Source: Legionellaceae bacterium (lineage in GTDB: Bacteria > Pseudomonadota > Gammaproteobacteria > Legionellales > Legionellaceae). Taken from it: a stretch of 64,000 nucleotides of DNA. Location of the stretch: positions 27,646 through 91,645 of the forward strand of contig JASBUC010000057.1 of the NCBI GenBank assembly GCA_030148065.1. The letters run 5' to 3'. Of the stretch, positions 55,371-64,000 are shown piece by piece (within the stretch, counting starts at the first letter, position 1; the number at the start of each line of letters is the position of its first letter). The translations under genes were made by a program, and so were the position numbers. Below the pieces are notes generated by a model. The model did no database searches. It saw only the letters and a list, made by a program, of their open reading frames with translations, and had not been told where the DNA came from.

Positions 55371-56159
55371 ATGCTTACAATTGCTGGTGTTCAGCTTGAA
55401 TCTCGCTTTTTACTCGGGAGTGCAAATTACCCTTCTCCTCAGATCCTTCAAAAATCAATTGAAGCCTCGAGTACAGAGATCATAACTGTATCAATTAAAC
55501 GACAATCACCCGGTGGTAGCACCAATCCATTTTGGGATCTTCTAAGACAATCAAACTGCCACCTATTGCCAAACACGGCCGGTTGCTTTAGTGCAAGTGA
55601 TGCAATTACTACTGCAAAAATGAGTCAAGAGCTTTTTAATACTAACTGGATCAAGTTAGAAGTTATAGGGGATGATTATACTCTAGCGCCAAACCCATTT
55701 GAACTCATTAAGGCGACAGAAACCTTAATAAAAGAAGGGTTTGTTGTCTTCCCCTACTGCTCTGATGATCTGGTTCTTTGCCAAGAGTTGGTTAATTTAG
55801 GATGTAAAGTTTTAATGCCTTGGGGGTCCATGATTGGCAGTGGTCGAGGCTTGCAAAACCCTTATGCCTTAGAGTTATTAAGAGAGCGATTTCCAGACAT
55901 TGTTTTAATTGTTGATGCAGGTATCGGTCGTCCTTCGCATGCACTAAGCGCCATGGAATATGGCTATGATGGTGTCTTATTAAATACGGCGGTGGCAGAA
56001 GCACTTGATCCAGTTTCAATGAGTCGTGCCTTTGCAAAAGCCATTGAGGCTGGACGACTTGCTTTCAAAGCCGGATTAATCACAAAACGATTAAGTGCAA
56101 AGCCAAGCACTCCTTTAATTGGCAAACCTTTCTGGCAGCTTGAGAGGCAATATGAGTAA
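55371..56159 (+). CDS. thiG: Thiazole synthase ThiG
   Basis: 262-residue (beta-alpha)8 barrel, full length. [26 protein letters not shown], the Schiff-base Lys region IKLEVIGDD and [13 protein letters not shown] with [11 protein letters not shown] are all in place. It joins deoxyxylulose phosphate, dehydroglycine (from ThiO) and sulfur (from ThiS) to make the thiazole phosphate. The ThiE gene overlaps its end by 8 bases. Confidence 0.95.
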   Translation: MLTIAGVQLESRFLLGSANYPSPQILQKSIEASSTEIITVSIKRQSPGGSTNPFWDLLRQSNCHLLPNTAGCFSASDAITTAKMSQELFNTNWIKLEVIGDDYTLAPNPFELIKATETLIKEGFVVFPYCSDDLVLCQELVNLGCKVLMPWGSMIGSGRGLQNPYALELLRERFPDIVLIVDAGIGRPSHALSAMEYGYDGVLLNTAVAEALDPVSMSRAFAKAIEAGRLAFKAGLITKRLSAKPSTPLIGKPFWQLERQYE

Positions 56160-56787
56160 AATGATAAATTCTTTTTTAAGTATTAAAGAGCCAATTGGTC
56201 TCTATCCAATAGTGGATTCTTCAGAGTGGGTTTTAAAAGTCATATCTTGTGGGGTAACAACTGTTCAATTACGGATTAAAAATAAACCACAGGAGTTCAT
56301 TGAACAGGAGATCATCAAAAGCAATCATATTGCTAAGTGCTTTGGGGCAAGACTCTTTATTAATGATTATTGGCAACTAGCCATCAAACATCAATGTTAT
56401 GGCGTCCATCTGGGGCAAGGAGATTTAAACGGGTTAAATCGCTCAAGTTTGCAAGCAAAAAATCTTGCTCTAGGCATAAGCTCGCATTCCCCTCAAGAAG
56501 TTAAAAGAGCGCTTGATTTTAGACCTAGTTATCTAACCTTTGGTCCAATTTATCACACCAATACTAAAAAAATGCCTTATTCTCCGCAAGGACTTGTAAA
56601 GCTTGCGCAGCTTTGCCAGAAGGTTGCCTATCCTGTGGTTGCAATTGGGGGCATTAATCATCGTAGAGCTAGAGCTGTTTCAGAAACAGGGGTTAGTGGT
56701 ATTAGTGTGCTCTCTGCTATCACAGAGGCAGAAGATCCAGTAAATAGCATTCAAACTTTTAAGGAGTTAATTGGTGAGCAAGCCTAG
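56152..56787 (+). CDS. thiE: Thiamine phosphate synthase ThiE
   Basis: 211 residues from the ATG at 56152, which overlaps the thiG stop. It couples HMP-diphosphate with the thiazole phosphate. Marks are [10 protein letters not shown] (diphosphate binding), [20 protein letters not shown] and AIGGI near the end, the normal ThiE order. The fold is a TIM barrel. Confidence 0.93.
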   Translation: MSKMINSFLSIKEPIGLYPIVDSSEWVLKVISCGVTTVQLRIKNKPQEFIEQEIIKSNHIAKCFGARLFINDYWQLAIKHQCYGVHLGQGDLNGLNRSSLQAKNLALGISSHSPQEVKRALDFRPSYLTFGPIYHTNTKKMPYSPQGLVKLAQLCQKVAYPVVAIGGINHRRARAVSETGVSGISVLSAITEAEDPVNSIQTFKELIGEQA

Positions 56788-57559
56788 AGCTCTGATGATC
56801 ATTGCTGGCTCAGATTGCTCAGCTGGTGCTGGCATTCAAGCAGATCTTAAAACAATAATCGATCATGGGGTTTATGCAACGACAGTCATCACTGCCGTTA
56901 CAGCCCAAAACACTAGAACAGTCAAACAGATCTTACCAATGCCAAGCCATTTGATAGACTCTCAAGTTGAATCAATCTATGACGAATTTGATATTTTGGC
57001 GGTCAAGATAGGCATGTTGCATAATCAAGAAATAATAGAGAGTGTGTCAGAGCAACTAGCACGCCGAAAGCAAAAAAATGTTGTATTAGATCCTGTTATG
57101 ATTGCGAGCAGTGGGGCAAGCTTATTAGCAAACAGTGCACTAAGCATATTGAAAGAAAAACTCTCAAAGACAAGTTTTCTGATTACACCTAACAGATCTG
57201 AAGCAGAACGATTAGTTGGTTGGGAAATACAGTCTCTTAAAGAAAAGGAAGAAGCGACGTTTAATTTAAGTCATCAGTTGAAAACCAACGTGCTTCTTAA
57301 AGGTGGACACTTTCATGAGCAGTCAACTTGTCAAGACTTGCTCTATCTTTATGAGTCTAAAACCTACCATCGCTTTACGGCCAAGCGAGTCAATTCTAAT
57401 AATAGTCATGGTACCGGATGTGTACTCTCATCGGCCATCGCAACACAACTAGCCTTGGGAAACGATCTTATTTCATCCATTCATAGTGCTAAAAAATATG
57501 TTTGTACCATGTTAAAAAAAAGATCTATTACTAGTTCATTATGCCCTGAGGGTACATAA
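56774..57559 (+). CDS. thiD: Hydroxymethylpyrimidine/phosphomethylpyrimidine kinase ThiD
   Basis: 261 residues from the GTG at 56774, 7 bases after AAGGAG. It phosphorylates HMP and HMP-phosphate. GSDCSAGAGIQADLK near the N-terminus and the anion-hole SNNSHGTGCVLSSAIA near the C-terminus are typical. It is the last gene in the operon and overlaps thiE by 14 bases. No thiamine kinase follows. Confidence 0.93.
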   Translation: MSKPRALMIIAGSDCSAGAGIQADLKTIIDHGVYATTVITAVTAQNTRTVKQILPMPSHLIDSQVESIYDEFDILAVKIGMLHNQEIIESVSEQLARRKQKNVVLDPVMIASSGASLLANSALSILKEKLSKTSFLITPNRSEAERLVGWEIQSLKEKEEATFNLSHQLKTNVLLKGGHFHEQSTCQDLLYLYESKTYHRFTAKRVNSNNSHGTGCVLSSAIATQLALGNDLISSIHSAKKYVCTMLKKRSITSSLCPEGT

Positions 57560-57897
57560 TGAACTAGGATGGGTATATTTTGTAGCGCACACTTCCCACT
57601 TCTCTAAAGCCATATGCAGCTTGATTAGAAAGCTAAGTAAGGTTGACTCTGAGAGCCGTTATCCAATCATTGCTCTTATCTTTTTTTGCACACGATTGAT
57701 AGCAACCATCTAAGACACTATCAACGGGATCGGTTTAATCAAATGATGCAAGGGATGGGGGCCCTAAAAATTGGTTAAACAACATCGATGTTCCCAAACA
57801 CTGCATAAGTGTAGGGGCACTGGTCTATCGGGAGCTGGATGCGGTAGTTTTGCATCTCTGGTTCTGAAGATAGGCCTGTTGAAGTGATTTGGCAGGC
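57560..57897. other. Gap between convergent genes, possibly a gene relic
   Basis: This 338-base stretch lies between thiD and a DOMON gene. A short frame reads WLNNIDVPKHCISVGALVY (from about 57773, plus strand) with a different frame open just before it, which could be the remains of a frameshifted coding region. I cannot name it. No clear terminator was found. Confidence 0.3.
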
Positions 57898-58521
57898 CTA
57901 CTCAACCCGGGGGATCTTAAGGCCAGTGTTGTCTGGGATAAACATTCTGCCTACGCCAACTTTTGTGTGGGAAGGCTGTTGCTCATTGTAACCGTCGTTC
58001 CATGGCTGGCTCTGGTTGTAGGCACTAACCACATTTAATTGCATTCTAGGTTGAAATTGAAAATCAAAAATATCGCCCGTTTGCAATTTGCGTTGAACGC
58101 TTATGGTAATAACGCCATTACTATTGGTACCAGTGATATTAGTTAGGTTATTTCTATTGTCCAGTGGAGAGGCTCCAATATTTTTAATCAAGGGATCTGT
58201 ATCTTGTAGGGGGGCTGGAAACACTGGCAAAGTTGGAATGCCAGGGTTGTACATATCTAGTGCTTTTGGTGCACTTACTTTAGGGTCCCACCAAGCGACA
58301 ATGCAATCAGCAGGAAACATAAACGAGTGAAAACATATGCCCATCCACCCCTTTAGTTCGTTTGCTAAGATAAATCGAAATCGTAAGTCTTCGCCGTTAT
58401 TGATTACGTAATATTCGATTTTAAAGTTTTCATCGATGATCCAAAGCGTTGCTTGGGCTTGCGTGCTTACTAAAAACAATAAGCTAATGCTATGCAGCAG
58501 AGTATAAAATTTTTTTTTCAT
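57898..58521 (-). CDS. Secreted DOMON-domain protein
   Basis: 207 residues with a signal peptide (about 1-25). The mature part resembles the DOMON fold (haem- or sugar-binding immunoglobulin-like domain): LANELKGWMGICFHSFMFPADCIVAWWD has the family's G-W-x-G and ADxxVxW spacing (read as GWMGICFHSFM then FPADCIVAWW). The C-terminus is DIFDFQFQ followed by a proline-rich end. It is downstream of a related gene at 58553 on the same strand, 31 bases apart. Confidence 0.75.
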   Translation of the reverse strand: MKKKFYTLLHSISLLFLVSTQAQATLWIIDENFKIEYYVINNGEDLRFRFILANELKGWMGICFHSFMFPADCIVAWWDPKVSAPKALDMYNPGIPTLPVFPAPLQDTDPLIKNIGASPLDNRNNLTNITGTNSNGVITISVQRKLQTGDIFDFQFQPRMQLNVVSAYNQSQPWNDGYNEQQPSHTKVGVGRMFIPDNTGLKIPRVE

Positions 58522-58552
58522 GGTAACTCCTTGTTTCTTCCCTTCTGTTCAA

Positions 58553-59149
58553 CTAAAAGGTTACCTCAGTAACAAATGGTCCGGAGGCGTTAGAGGAGAT
58601 TGCTGGTGCTTGCTTGTAGTTGTTTTCCATATACCAAGCCTCATCTAAGTTGTAGAAGAAATGTACTGTAAAAGGCTGGCCCACTGTTATTGTATAATCA
58701 AATGGATCGCCCGTATCATAAGCTCGACAACAGCTTAAGGTCGTAATGCCTTTTTCAGTTTGTCCTGTAATATTGGTGTAGTTTTGTTTACCGTGGCTAG
58801 GAAAGAGTTCCTTTCTTAAGGGATTATTGTCGCTAGAAGCTGAGGGAAATTGAGGTAAAACTTTTACACCATAATTAAAGGCATCGACTGCAACAGCTTT
58901 ATTGCTGTCTGGATCTATGCCCATAACCAGGGTGTCAGCAGGGTATAATTTATTAGAAAAAGCCAGCCCTACGTAGCCATCGCCATCATTTTTCAAGGTA
59001 AAAGTAATGCAAAAGACTTTTTTTTCATTATCTGGAGAAAATTCTATGGTAAGATTTTCATCCACCACCCACGTTTTGGCATAAATTGCTGGAGCGATAG
59101 CAACGCTTAAAATAAGGGCGCATAATTGATATAAAAAAGACTGTTGCAT
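58553..59149 (-). CDS. Secreted DOMON-domain protein, paralogue
   Basis: 198 residues from the ATG at 59149 behind AAAGGATG; the frame is open further upstream but that part is not conserved. After a signal peptide (MQQSFLYQLCALILSVAIAPA) come TWVVDENLTIEFSPDN and GYVGLAFSNKLYPADTLVMGID, matching the neighbour at 57898 (both start with a W-V/I-x-DEN strand). The two are a tandem duplication and probably an operon. Ligand unknown. Confidence 0.75.
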   Translation of the reverse strand: MQQSFLYQLCALILSVAIAPAIYAKTWVVDENLTIEFSPDNEKKVFCITFTLKNDGDGYVGLAFSNKLYPADTLVMGIDPDSNKAVAVDAFNYGVKVLPQFPSASSDNNPLRKELFPSHGKQNYTNITGQTEKGITTLSCCRAYDTGDPFDYTITVGQPFTVHFFYNLDEAWYMENNYKQAPAISSNASGPFVTEVTF

Positions 59150-59213
59150 CGCACATCCTTTTGCGAGTAGATTTATCAGATTATAGTCGATAAATCGCAA
59201 GGTTACTTCATCG

Positions 59214-59405
59214 GTGTCATTTATTGGCAATAATGAATTGGTCATAAAAACCATGCAGTGGATATTAAGGCTGCATGGTAAACCCAAAAGTCAGACTCTA
59301 GCTTTCACGATTAATGACCTAGACAAAATTTCAGAGTACCTATTAAAACAAGAGTCAATTCTAACCTCCCCGTTGACTAAACTGACCTTTTATATCACCA
59401 AATAA
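59214..59405 (+). CDS. Doubtful small protein
   Basis: A 63-codon frame from GTG, or 50 codons from the ATG at 59253, with a believable C-terminal half (LAFTINDLDKISEYLL). It lies in the divergent gap before the DOMON pair. No ribosome site, no recognised family; it may be a fragment of an older gene. Confidence 0.25.
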   Translation: MSFIGNNELVIKTMQWILRLHGKPKSQTLAFTINDLDKISEYLLKQESILTSPLTKLTFYITK

Positions 59406-59615
59406 TAATAGATTGTTAAGACGGTTCGCTTTCTAGTGGCTGTTGATTAATCTTGCTACAAATGAGTCGCGCCATAATGATTCACATGGTAATCAGGAGG
59501 CGATTATTTTTTATATAGAGCAATGCTTAACTTGACAACAGCCCCCCAGATCGAGATTGCTGAGCTAAAAACTCTGTTAATTTAACTCACACACTTAAGA
59601 GGACAGAAGAATACT

Positions 59616-60221
59616 ATGAATATTAAGAATGCTTTAACTTTATTCCTTATGGGTACGGCAGAGAAAACTGAAGACCCTCAAATGCGTCTAACCAACGCTG
59701 CTATTAATAAGGCAGAACAACAAGAGTATACAAAACAACTAGATACATCAGAGCTAGAGCCATCGAAAGAACGTGCAGCCATCTCGGCTAGTTGTCTTGC
59801 CATTCTATCTGGTAGTGTACCTGACTTTCCAATAAGAGGGACAGACACCCCCGAAATGCAAAAAAAAATGATTGATCTAAACTGGGCAAGTCAGAACATT
59901 GATGTGGCCAATGAAATGATAGATTACTATACAAGAAATCCAGATAGTTCTTACTTAAGAGATATTCCAAAAGTCGTTGAAAATGCTTATGGAGATAAAA
60001 GAACGCTACCTGGTCTTACCAAGCCACCCAGTTGTTATTATTTACAGTCTGAACCACGAGGATATGTGTCAGTAGTGGATTCGGATTCTTTAAGTTGTTG
60101 GAAAAAATTCGGTTTATTCTTTCAGCAACAAAGATATGATGGCATTCTTTATGGGGCAGAGCAGTTATGCCAACATGAAAGAGAGTTATATGTTGAAGAG
60201 CAAAAGAATAAAGTGGGCTAA
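59616..60221 (+). CDS. Hypothetical protein
   Basis: 201 residues, soluble and acidic, without a signal peptide. It starts after TTAAGAGGACAG (a good ribosome site). A charged N-terminal part (about 1-60) contains two Glu-rich helices. A C-terminal part holds two Cys-containing stretches (KPPSCYYL, SLSCWKKFGLFFQQQ). I do not recognise it. It stands alone between the DOMON pair and a secreted unknown. Confidence 0.6.
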   Translation: MNIKNALTLFLMGTAEKTEDPQMRLTNAAINKAEQQEYTKQLDTSELEPSKERAAISASCLAILSGSVPDFPIRGTDTPEMQKKMIDLNWASQNIDVANEMIDYYTRNPDSSYLRDIPKVVENAYGDKRTLPGLTKPPSCYYLQSEPRGYVSVVDSDSLSCWKKFGLFFQQQRYDGILYGAEQLCQHERELYVEEQKNKVG

Positions 60222-60339
60222 CGCTCTTACTTTTTGTGAGCTTTTAGCAAATTTTTAAAGCTGCTACAAGGTTATTGTTTTTATTTATATTTGGCAACAC
60301 TACGCCATATTATGATTAATTAATAATGTGCCACCGGTA

Positions 60340-60420
60340 TATACCCTGAAGAATCGACTCATAATTCAAACCCCGCTCAAAGGATCCCGAACTAGATATG
60401 AGTCGATTACTCAGGGTATA
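60340..60420. repeat. Long palindrome before a secreted-protein gene
   Basis: TATACCCTGAAGAATCGACT (from 60340) and its complement ending at 60420 pair over 24 bases with two mismatches, leaving a 33-base loop. The ends read TATACCC and GGGTATA. It looks like a small mobile palindrome or a large operator. Confidence 0.6.
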
Positions 60421-60461
60421 TGCTATGCTTTAGGTTGGACCCGTTATAGAGAGAAGACAGG

Positions 60462-60995
60462 ATGAAGGCTCTAGTTAAAACAATCTTATCTTATTGGCTA
60501 TTTTTTTTACTGCTTATTCCATCACTACAAGCAGCCGAGATGCCAGCAGAAAAAATTCAAGTACTGCTCATCATCACCGCTAAAGAAGGACAGTTTCAAC
60601 AAAAGGCCAATGAATATACATTGACACTGTCAGATGTAAATCACCAAGCATTGTGGTTTACTGATAGGCCAAATAGGCAAGCAGGTTATAGCCAAACCTC
60701 TAATTTAATTAATAATTGGGCTAAATACTTTGGTCAAGATAATCCTAATGCTGGCTTACTTTATGATGCATTAACTGACAAATCACAGTCTCAAAGTAAT
60801 CATCCTATTGCCATAGAACTCAGTTCTCCGACGCACACAAAAAAACACTTAATATTTAAGGTCAAACTATTAGATAAACGTCTACCCGCAGAGAAGTTAG
60901 AAAATGTTAGTCTTTTTATTGATGATTTATCGGGAACGTTCTATGGCAATGGTATTTTAGTCGGTGATCACATTGGCACTCCTAGATCTAGATAA
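60462..60995 (+). CDS. Secreted hypothetical protein
   Basis: 177 residues with a signal peptide ending near residue 24 (LLIPSLQAAEM). The mature part includes LWFTDRPNRQAGYSQTSNLINNW, a phrase I have seen in small secreted proteins of several proteobacteria, and a C-terminal beta-rich half. Function unknown. The stop is next to the remains of a Fic gene. Confidence 0.7.
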   Translation: MKALVKTILSYWLFFLLLIPSLQAAEMPAEKIQVLLIITAKEGQFQQKANEYTLTLSDVNHQALWFTDRPNRQAGYSQTSNLINNWAKYFGQDNPNAGLLYDALTDKSQSQSNHPIAIELSSPTHTKKHLIFKVKLLDKRLPAEKLENVSLFIDDLSGTFYGNGILVGDHIGTPRSR

Positions 60996-61648
60996 CTCCC
61001 GAGAGTTTAAGATCTGACACTGCATTGAGTGTAAAACACGTCATCAATATGACATTCACCAAGTCATCTTCTTGGGTAACTCCAGCCATATCAGAGTTAG
61101 ATCCATTGATAAAAGTCGGCATAATTCATTTTCAATTTGAAAGCATTCACCCCTTTTATGATGGCAATGGTCGAACAGGAAGGATTATTAATATCCTTTA
61201 TATGGTTTTAGAGGGATTATTGGAATTGCCCGTACTATACTTAAGTCACTTTATTATCAGAAATAAAGCAACCTACTATAGTTTCCTTCAGGGAGTAAGG
61301 GATGAGGTAAAATGGGAAAAATGATTATTGTTTATCTTGAATGGGGTTGAAGTCACTTCAAAACATACTATCGAGACAATCATAAAGATTAAGTCTATTA
61401 TGGATGGCTACAAGCACAGCTTAAGAAATAAACTACCTAAAATTTATAGCCAAGACTTACTGAATAATATGTTTTACCATCCTTATACAAAAATAGAATA
61501 TCTTCAGGAAGAGCTTGGTGTCACGAGACTTACAGCTAGTAAGTATTTATCTCAACTGACAGAACATGGCTTTTTAGAAAAACACAAGCTTGGAAGAAGT
61601 AATTACTATGTTAACAGGCAATTATTTGAAATTTTGAAAAATGGATAA
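60992..61648 (+). pseudogene. Fic-family protein, N-terminus lost and internal stop
   Basis: One reading frame carries the Fic motif HPFYDGNGRTGR, then LYMVLEGLLELPVLYLS and NKATYYSFLQGVRDE. It stops at a TGA (61322-61324) after VKWEK. The same frame resumes with LLFILNGVEV and runs to a winged-helix end (KIYSQDLLNNMFYHPYTKIE, LGVTRLTASKYLSQL). Intact relatives have Trp at the TGA position, so a single TGG-to-TGA change explains the break. The N-terminal half of the usual 370-residue protein is missing upstream. Fic enzymes add AMP or related groups to target proteins. Confidence 0.85.
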
Positions 61649-61698
61649 ATGAACATAGCCACTAACCGCAATTAACCGAAAAACAGCAACCCAACAAA

Positions 61699-61829
61699 GT
61701 GTTTAATGATTGCATTAGTGCTGAATATGCGACTTATCAGCGTAAATATATTATTTGTTCACCTGTGGCGTGATTGATAAAAAAACACAAAAAAGTTTTA
61801 ATGAATGGGTTAAGCAGCGTTCCCTTTAA
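61699..61829 (+). pseudogene. Short frameshifted relic
   Basis: One frame reads FNDCISAEYATYQRKYIIC and the next continues VIDKKTQKSFNEWVKQRSL to a stop at 61829. Together they look like the C-terminal end of one gene with a frameshift near 61770. I cannot name it. The rest of 61649-61959 shows a further plausible but unassigned frame (LTEPPGVLLGIIDKVAEVS) cut by the IS630 insertion. Confidence 0.35.
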
Positions 61830-61961
61830 TTTGTAATAGTGTCATTACCAAGGGAAACTATTACAGCTTAACTGAGCCTCCAGGAGTATTACTGGGGATC
61901 ATTGATAAAGTTGCAGAAGTTTCGGTCGCCTGTTTTATTTTTTTTGCTGGAAGGAATAATA

Positions 61962-63342
61962 TACCCGTGATCCTTGGTAATGCCCGCTTCCCCACTTCGA
62001 TAAATGCTCTGATCTTCATTCTTTTTAAATCGCCAGGCCTACGGGCATGACTCTTTAAAAAAAATGAACCTCAAAACATTTCTCATTGCGGGGCACGTTG
62101 AATTAACATCTCAAAAGTAACTTTCATATTCTTTGAAAATTATCAGTAATCCGATTACTCAAACTATCCCCAATTTTAGGCAATGTTTTTTTTAAAAAGT
62201 CGTCAATTTTATCCTTGAAATCTTTTGCGCTTTTAAAAAAATGGTTGTATCTAACTTTTTCATTCATGACCTTCCATAACCGCTCAATTGGATTTAGATT
62301 TGGGCTATAAGGTGGAAGAAATTTTAGTACAATATCGAGCTTATTTGCTTCAATTTTCACTACCTCAGCTCTATGGTAAGGCGCTTGATCTAAGACCAAA
62401 TAAATTATCCCTTTTTTACCCTCTGCCTTTCTCAAAAGTTTAAGATGATGAATAATAGAATCTGAATTTATTGTGTCATACCTTTGAGTGATAGTATTAC
62501 CAATATCGTTAAGTTTCATTGCGCCAATAATATTTAATCGTGTTCTACTAGCAGTCGTTGGTAAGTTTCTATTTTTCCCGCGTCGTATCCAACCATAGCT
62601 TAATTTAGAAGCTTGAGTCGGATGAACTGAATCGGCAAAATATACACTATCTTCAGGCTTTAACTCGTTTTTTAAAGCCTCATACTCTTTTATAAACTGT
62701 TCTTGCTGTTCCTTATTTGCTTTATGAGGGCGTCCCTTTGGTTTCTTATAACTAAAATTATTTCGGTGTAACCACTTATTCATTCCAGGTACGCTGTATG
62801 TCACAGAAAAAGTATTTTCAACATGCTCAATTATCTCGTGAACATAGAGGTATGTATTTTCCTCTAGATGAGCTATTAACAACTCGCTTTGTTCATCAGA
62901 TAATAAACTGTTTGATCCTCCACTTGATATGGAATATTTTCCATTAATAAAGTCATTGATATGACGATGGATTGTCGTTCTATCCAGCCGTAATGCTTGG
63001 GATATCATTTCAGCAGACCATCCTTCAGAAAATAGAAGAACAGCTTTTATTCTATCGCCTTCTTTTCTGTCTTGGCAGTACCTATGACGCAACTCAAGTT
63101 CGCTTTTTTGTTGTTCTGTTAGATATAACTTATTCATGAAGCAAAGCATGATCCCCTTTTTTATGAAATGCAACACTAAAATAGTTTTTATCTAAAAATT
63201 CAAACTTGCATTAGACAAAGAGATTTTTTCGAGGTAGGAAGATTTTACCTTTGCCATGCCCTTAGGCCTGGTTAAGGTAAAATCTTTCTAGATCGGAGAA
63301 ATATCATAGTCTAAAAGCGGGCATTACCAAGGATCACGGGTA
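61962..63342 (-). mobile_element. IS630-family insertion sequence, complete
   Basis: 1381 bases bounded by perfect 28-bp inverted repeats (61962-61989 and 63315-63342, outer end TACCCGTGATCCTTGG). TA duplications lie on both sides (61960-61961 and 63343-63344), the target of the IS630/Tc1 group. It carries one intact transposase gene, so it looks recently moved. Confidence 0.95.
62124..63176 (-). CDS. IS630-family transposase
   Basis: 350 residues, complete. An N-terminal helix-turn-helix (LRLDRTTIHRHINDF) and a second one are followed by the DDE core: YFADSVHP, LVLDQAPYHRAE and LPPYSPNLNPIERLWKVM, whose Asp, Asp and Glu are the catalytic set. The real start may be an inner ATG: 63152, close behind AAGGGG, or 63137. 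A 28-bp repeat lies on each side. Confidence 0.95.
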   Translation of the reverse strand: MLHFIKKGIMLCFMNKLYLTEQQKSELELRHRYCQDRKEGDRIKAVLLFSEGWSAEMISQALRLDRTTIHRHINDFINGKYSISSGGSNSLLSDEQSELLIAHLEENTYLYVHEIIEHVENTFSVTYSVPGMNKWLHRNNFSYKKPKGRPHKANKEQQEQFIKEYEALKNELKPEDSVYFADSVHPTQASKLSYGWIRRGKNRNLPTTASRTRLNIIGAMKLNDIGNTITQRYDTINSDSIIHHLKLLRKAEGKKGIIYLVLDQAPYHRAEVVKIEANKLDIVLKFLPPYSPNLNPIERLWKVMNEKVRYNHFFKSAKDFKDKIDDFLKKTLPKIGDSLSNRITDNFQRI

Positions 63343-63344
63343 TA

Positions 63345-63903
63345 GTTCATCGTATAACTCTGTCATTAATTCTCTAGTTAAATCTGTTAACTCATTTTTA
63401 CAATTATCTATTATTAAACGAAGCTCTCGTTTAACCTTTAATGCGCCTTGATTAATAGTTACACCATACTCTAAGTTTAAGCCTCGAATTTCATTAATTA
63501 ACGCCGTTCTGTTTTTAACAAGTCTACTTCGGATCCTATGTATTGATTGAATATCTTGTTGCTCAACTTATTTTATAGGTACAAATCTCATTGAAGGATG
63601 GCTTCCTGCTTCAACAATTGCTTCAGCATCATTGGCATCATTCTTATTTGTCTTAACAAATGGTTTTACAAATTGAGGGCTAATTAATTTGACATCATGT
63701 CCAAACTTAATAAAACGTCTTGCCCAATAATTTGCACCACCACAAGACTCCATGAAAATGGTGCATTTAGGCAAGTTTACCATGTGATTTGCAAGTTCAT
63801 TTCTAGCTATACGCTTTTTCATGACTGTCTTACCGGAAGAATCAATGCCATGTAACTGAAAAATATTTTTTGCAATATCAATGCCCAATGTTTTAACATT
63901 CAT
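63345..63903 (-). pseudogene. IS110-family transposase, interrupted
   Basis: The minus-strand frame starts MNVKTLGIDIAKNIF (DEDD-type IS110 N-terminus; GTG at 63912 is an alternative start) and runs through NKNDANDAEAIVEAG. It meets a TAA at 63568-63570 after MRFVPIK, then stays open as VEQQDIQSIHRIRSRLVKNR until the IS630 insertion at 63344. The C-terminal part is not found on the other side, so the gene is dead. Upstream sequence runs off the right edge. Confidence 0.85.
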
Positions 63904-64000
63904 TTGAACCACCCATCCTTTTAAGTTTTAGTCACCTTAAATAATAAGTTGGGAATTAAAACTTGCCAACTTATGGGGTGGGAGGGTTCATCACATTAGA

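Overview
The window is AT-rich DNA from a gammaproteobacterium. The best guess is a Legionellales-type, host-associated organism. The reasons are a eukaryote-like OTU protease and a kinase-fold protein of the effector kind, a Fic remnant, and a gammaproteobacterial core of dam, fis, HU, nudC, uup, ogt and ubiX. No rRNA, tRNA or CRISPR array was seen.

The centre of the window (about 38.1-42.6 kb) is a complete plasmid-type replication and partition module. It holds eleven iterons with consensus TAATGGTTCGCCAT, a RepA-type initiator, ParA and ParB. Two perfect 16-bp palindromes (TGCCACACGTGTGGCA) bracket parA, and a near-perfect copy of the chromosomal parS sequence follows parB. A winged-helix gene and a promoter-plus-terminator unit that looks like a small RNA lie on the other side of the iterons. 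Gene orientation flips here: left of the iterons about two thirds of coding sequence is on the minus strand, and right of them about three quarters is on the plus strand. This suggests a working origin of a large plasmid or chromid, but an integrated plasmid is also possible.

Left arm (1-38 kb): unknown proteins; a 1746-residue protein with a PGM1-type ATP-grasp peptide-ligase domain and a second, YheC-like ATP-grasp-like region; ogt; a histone H1-like protein; a tyrosine recombinase; a secreted choloylglycine hydrolase-type Ntn hydrolase with an MFS exporter; a degenerate endonuclease I; a TauE/SafE permease; a MoxR-ATPase/VWA pair; nudC; a secreted GH3 glucosaminidase with a NagX-like acyltransferase; uup; an FAD oxidoreductase; PilZ; a BCCT transporter; two cold-shock proteins; HU; a CDP-alcohol phosphotransferase; a large MscS channel; fis; Dam methylase with a short PD-(D/E)XK nuclease; secreted unknowns; and ubiX.

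Right arm (42.6-64 kb): an envelope protein overlapping a FabH-type ketosynthase, the two effector-like genes, a SulP-carbonic anhydrase fusion, a NUDIX/LOG pair, a TPP-riboswitch-controlled thiCOSGED operon, two DOMON-domain secreted proteins, and a decaying end with a nonsense-mutated Fic gene and an intact IS630-family element inserted into a broken IS110-family transposase gene. Thiamine synthesis would need ThiF and a sulfur donor from elsewhere.

Several long inverted repeats lie between genes (28.7, 30.4, 37.1, 44.4 and 60.4 kb). Some look like small mobile palindromes and some like operators.
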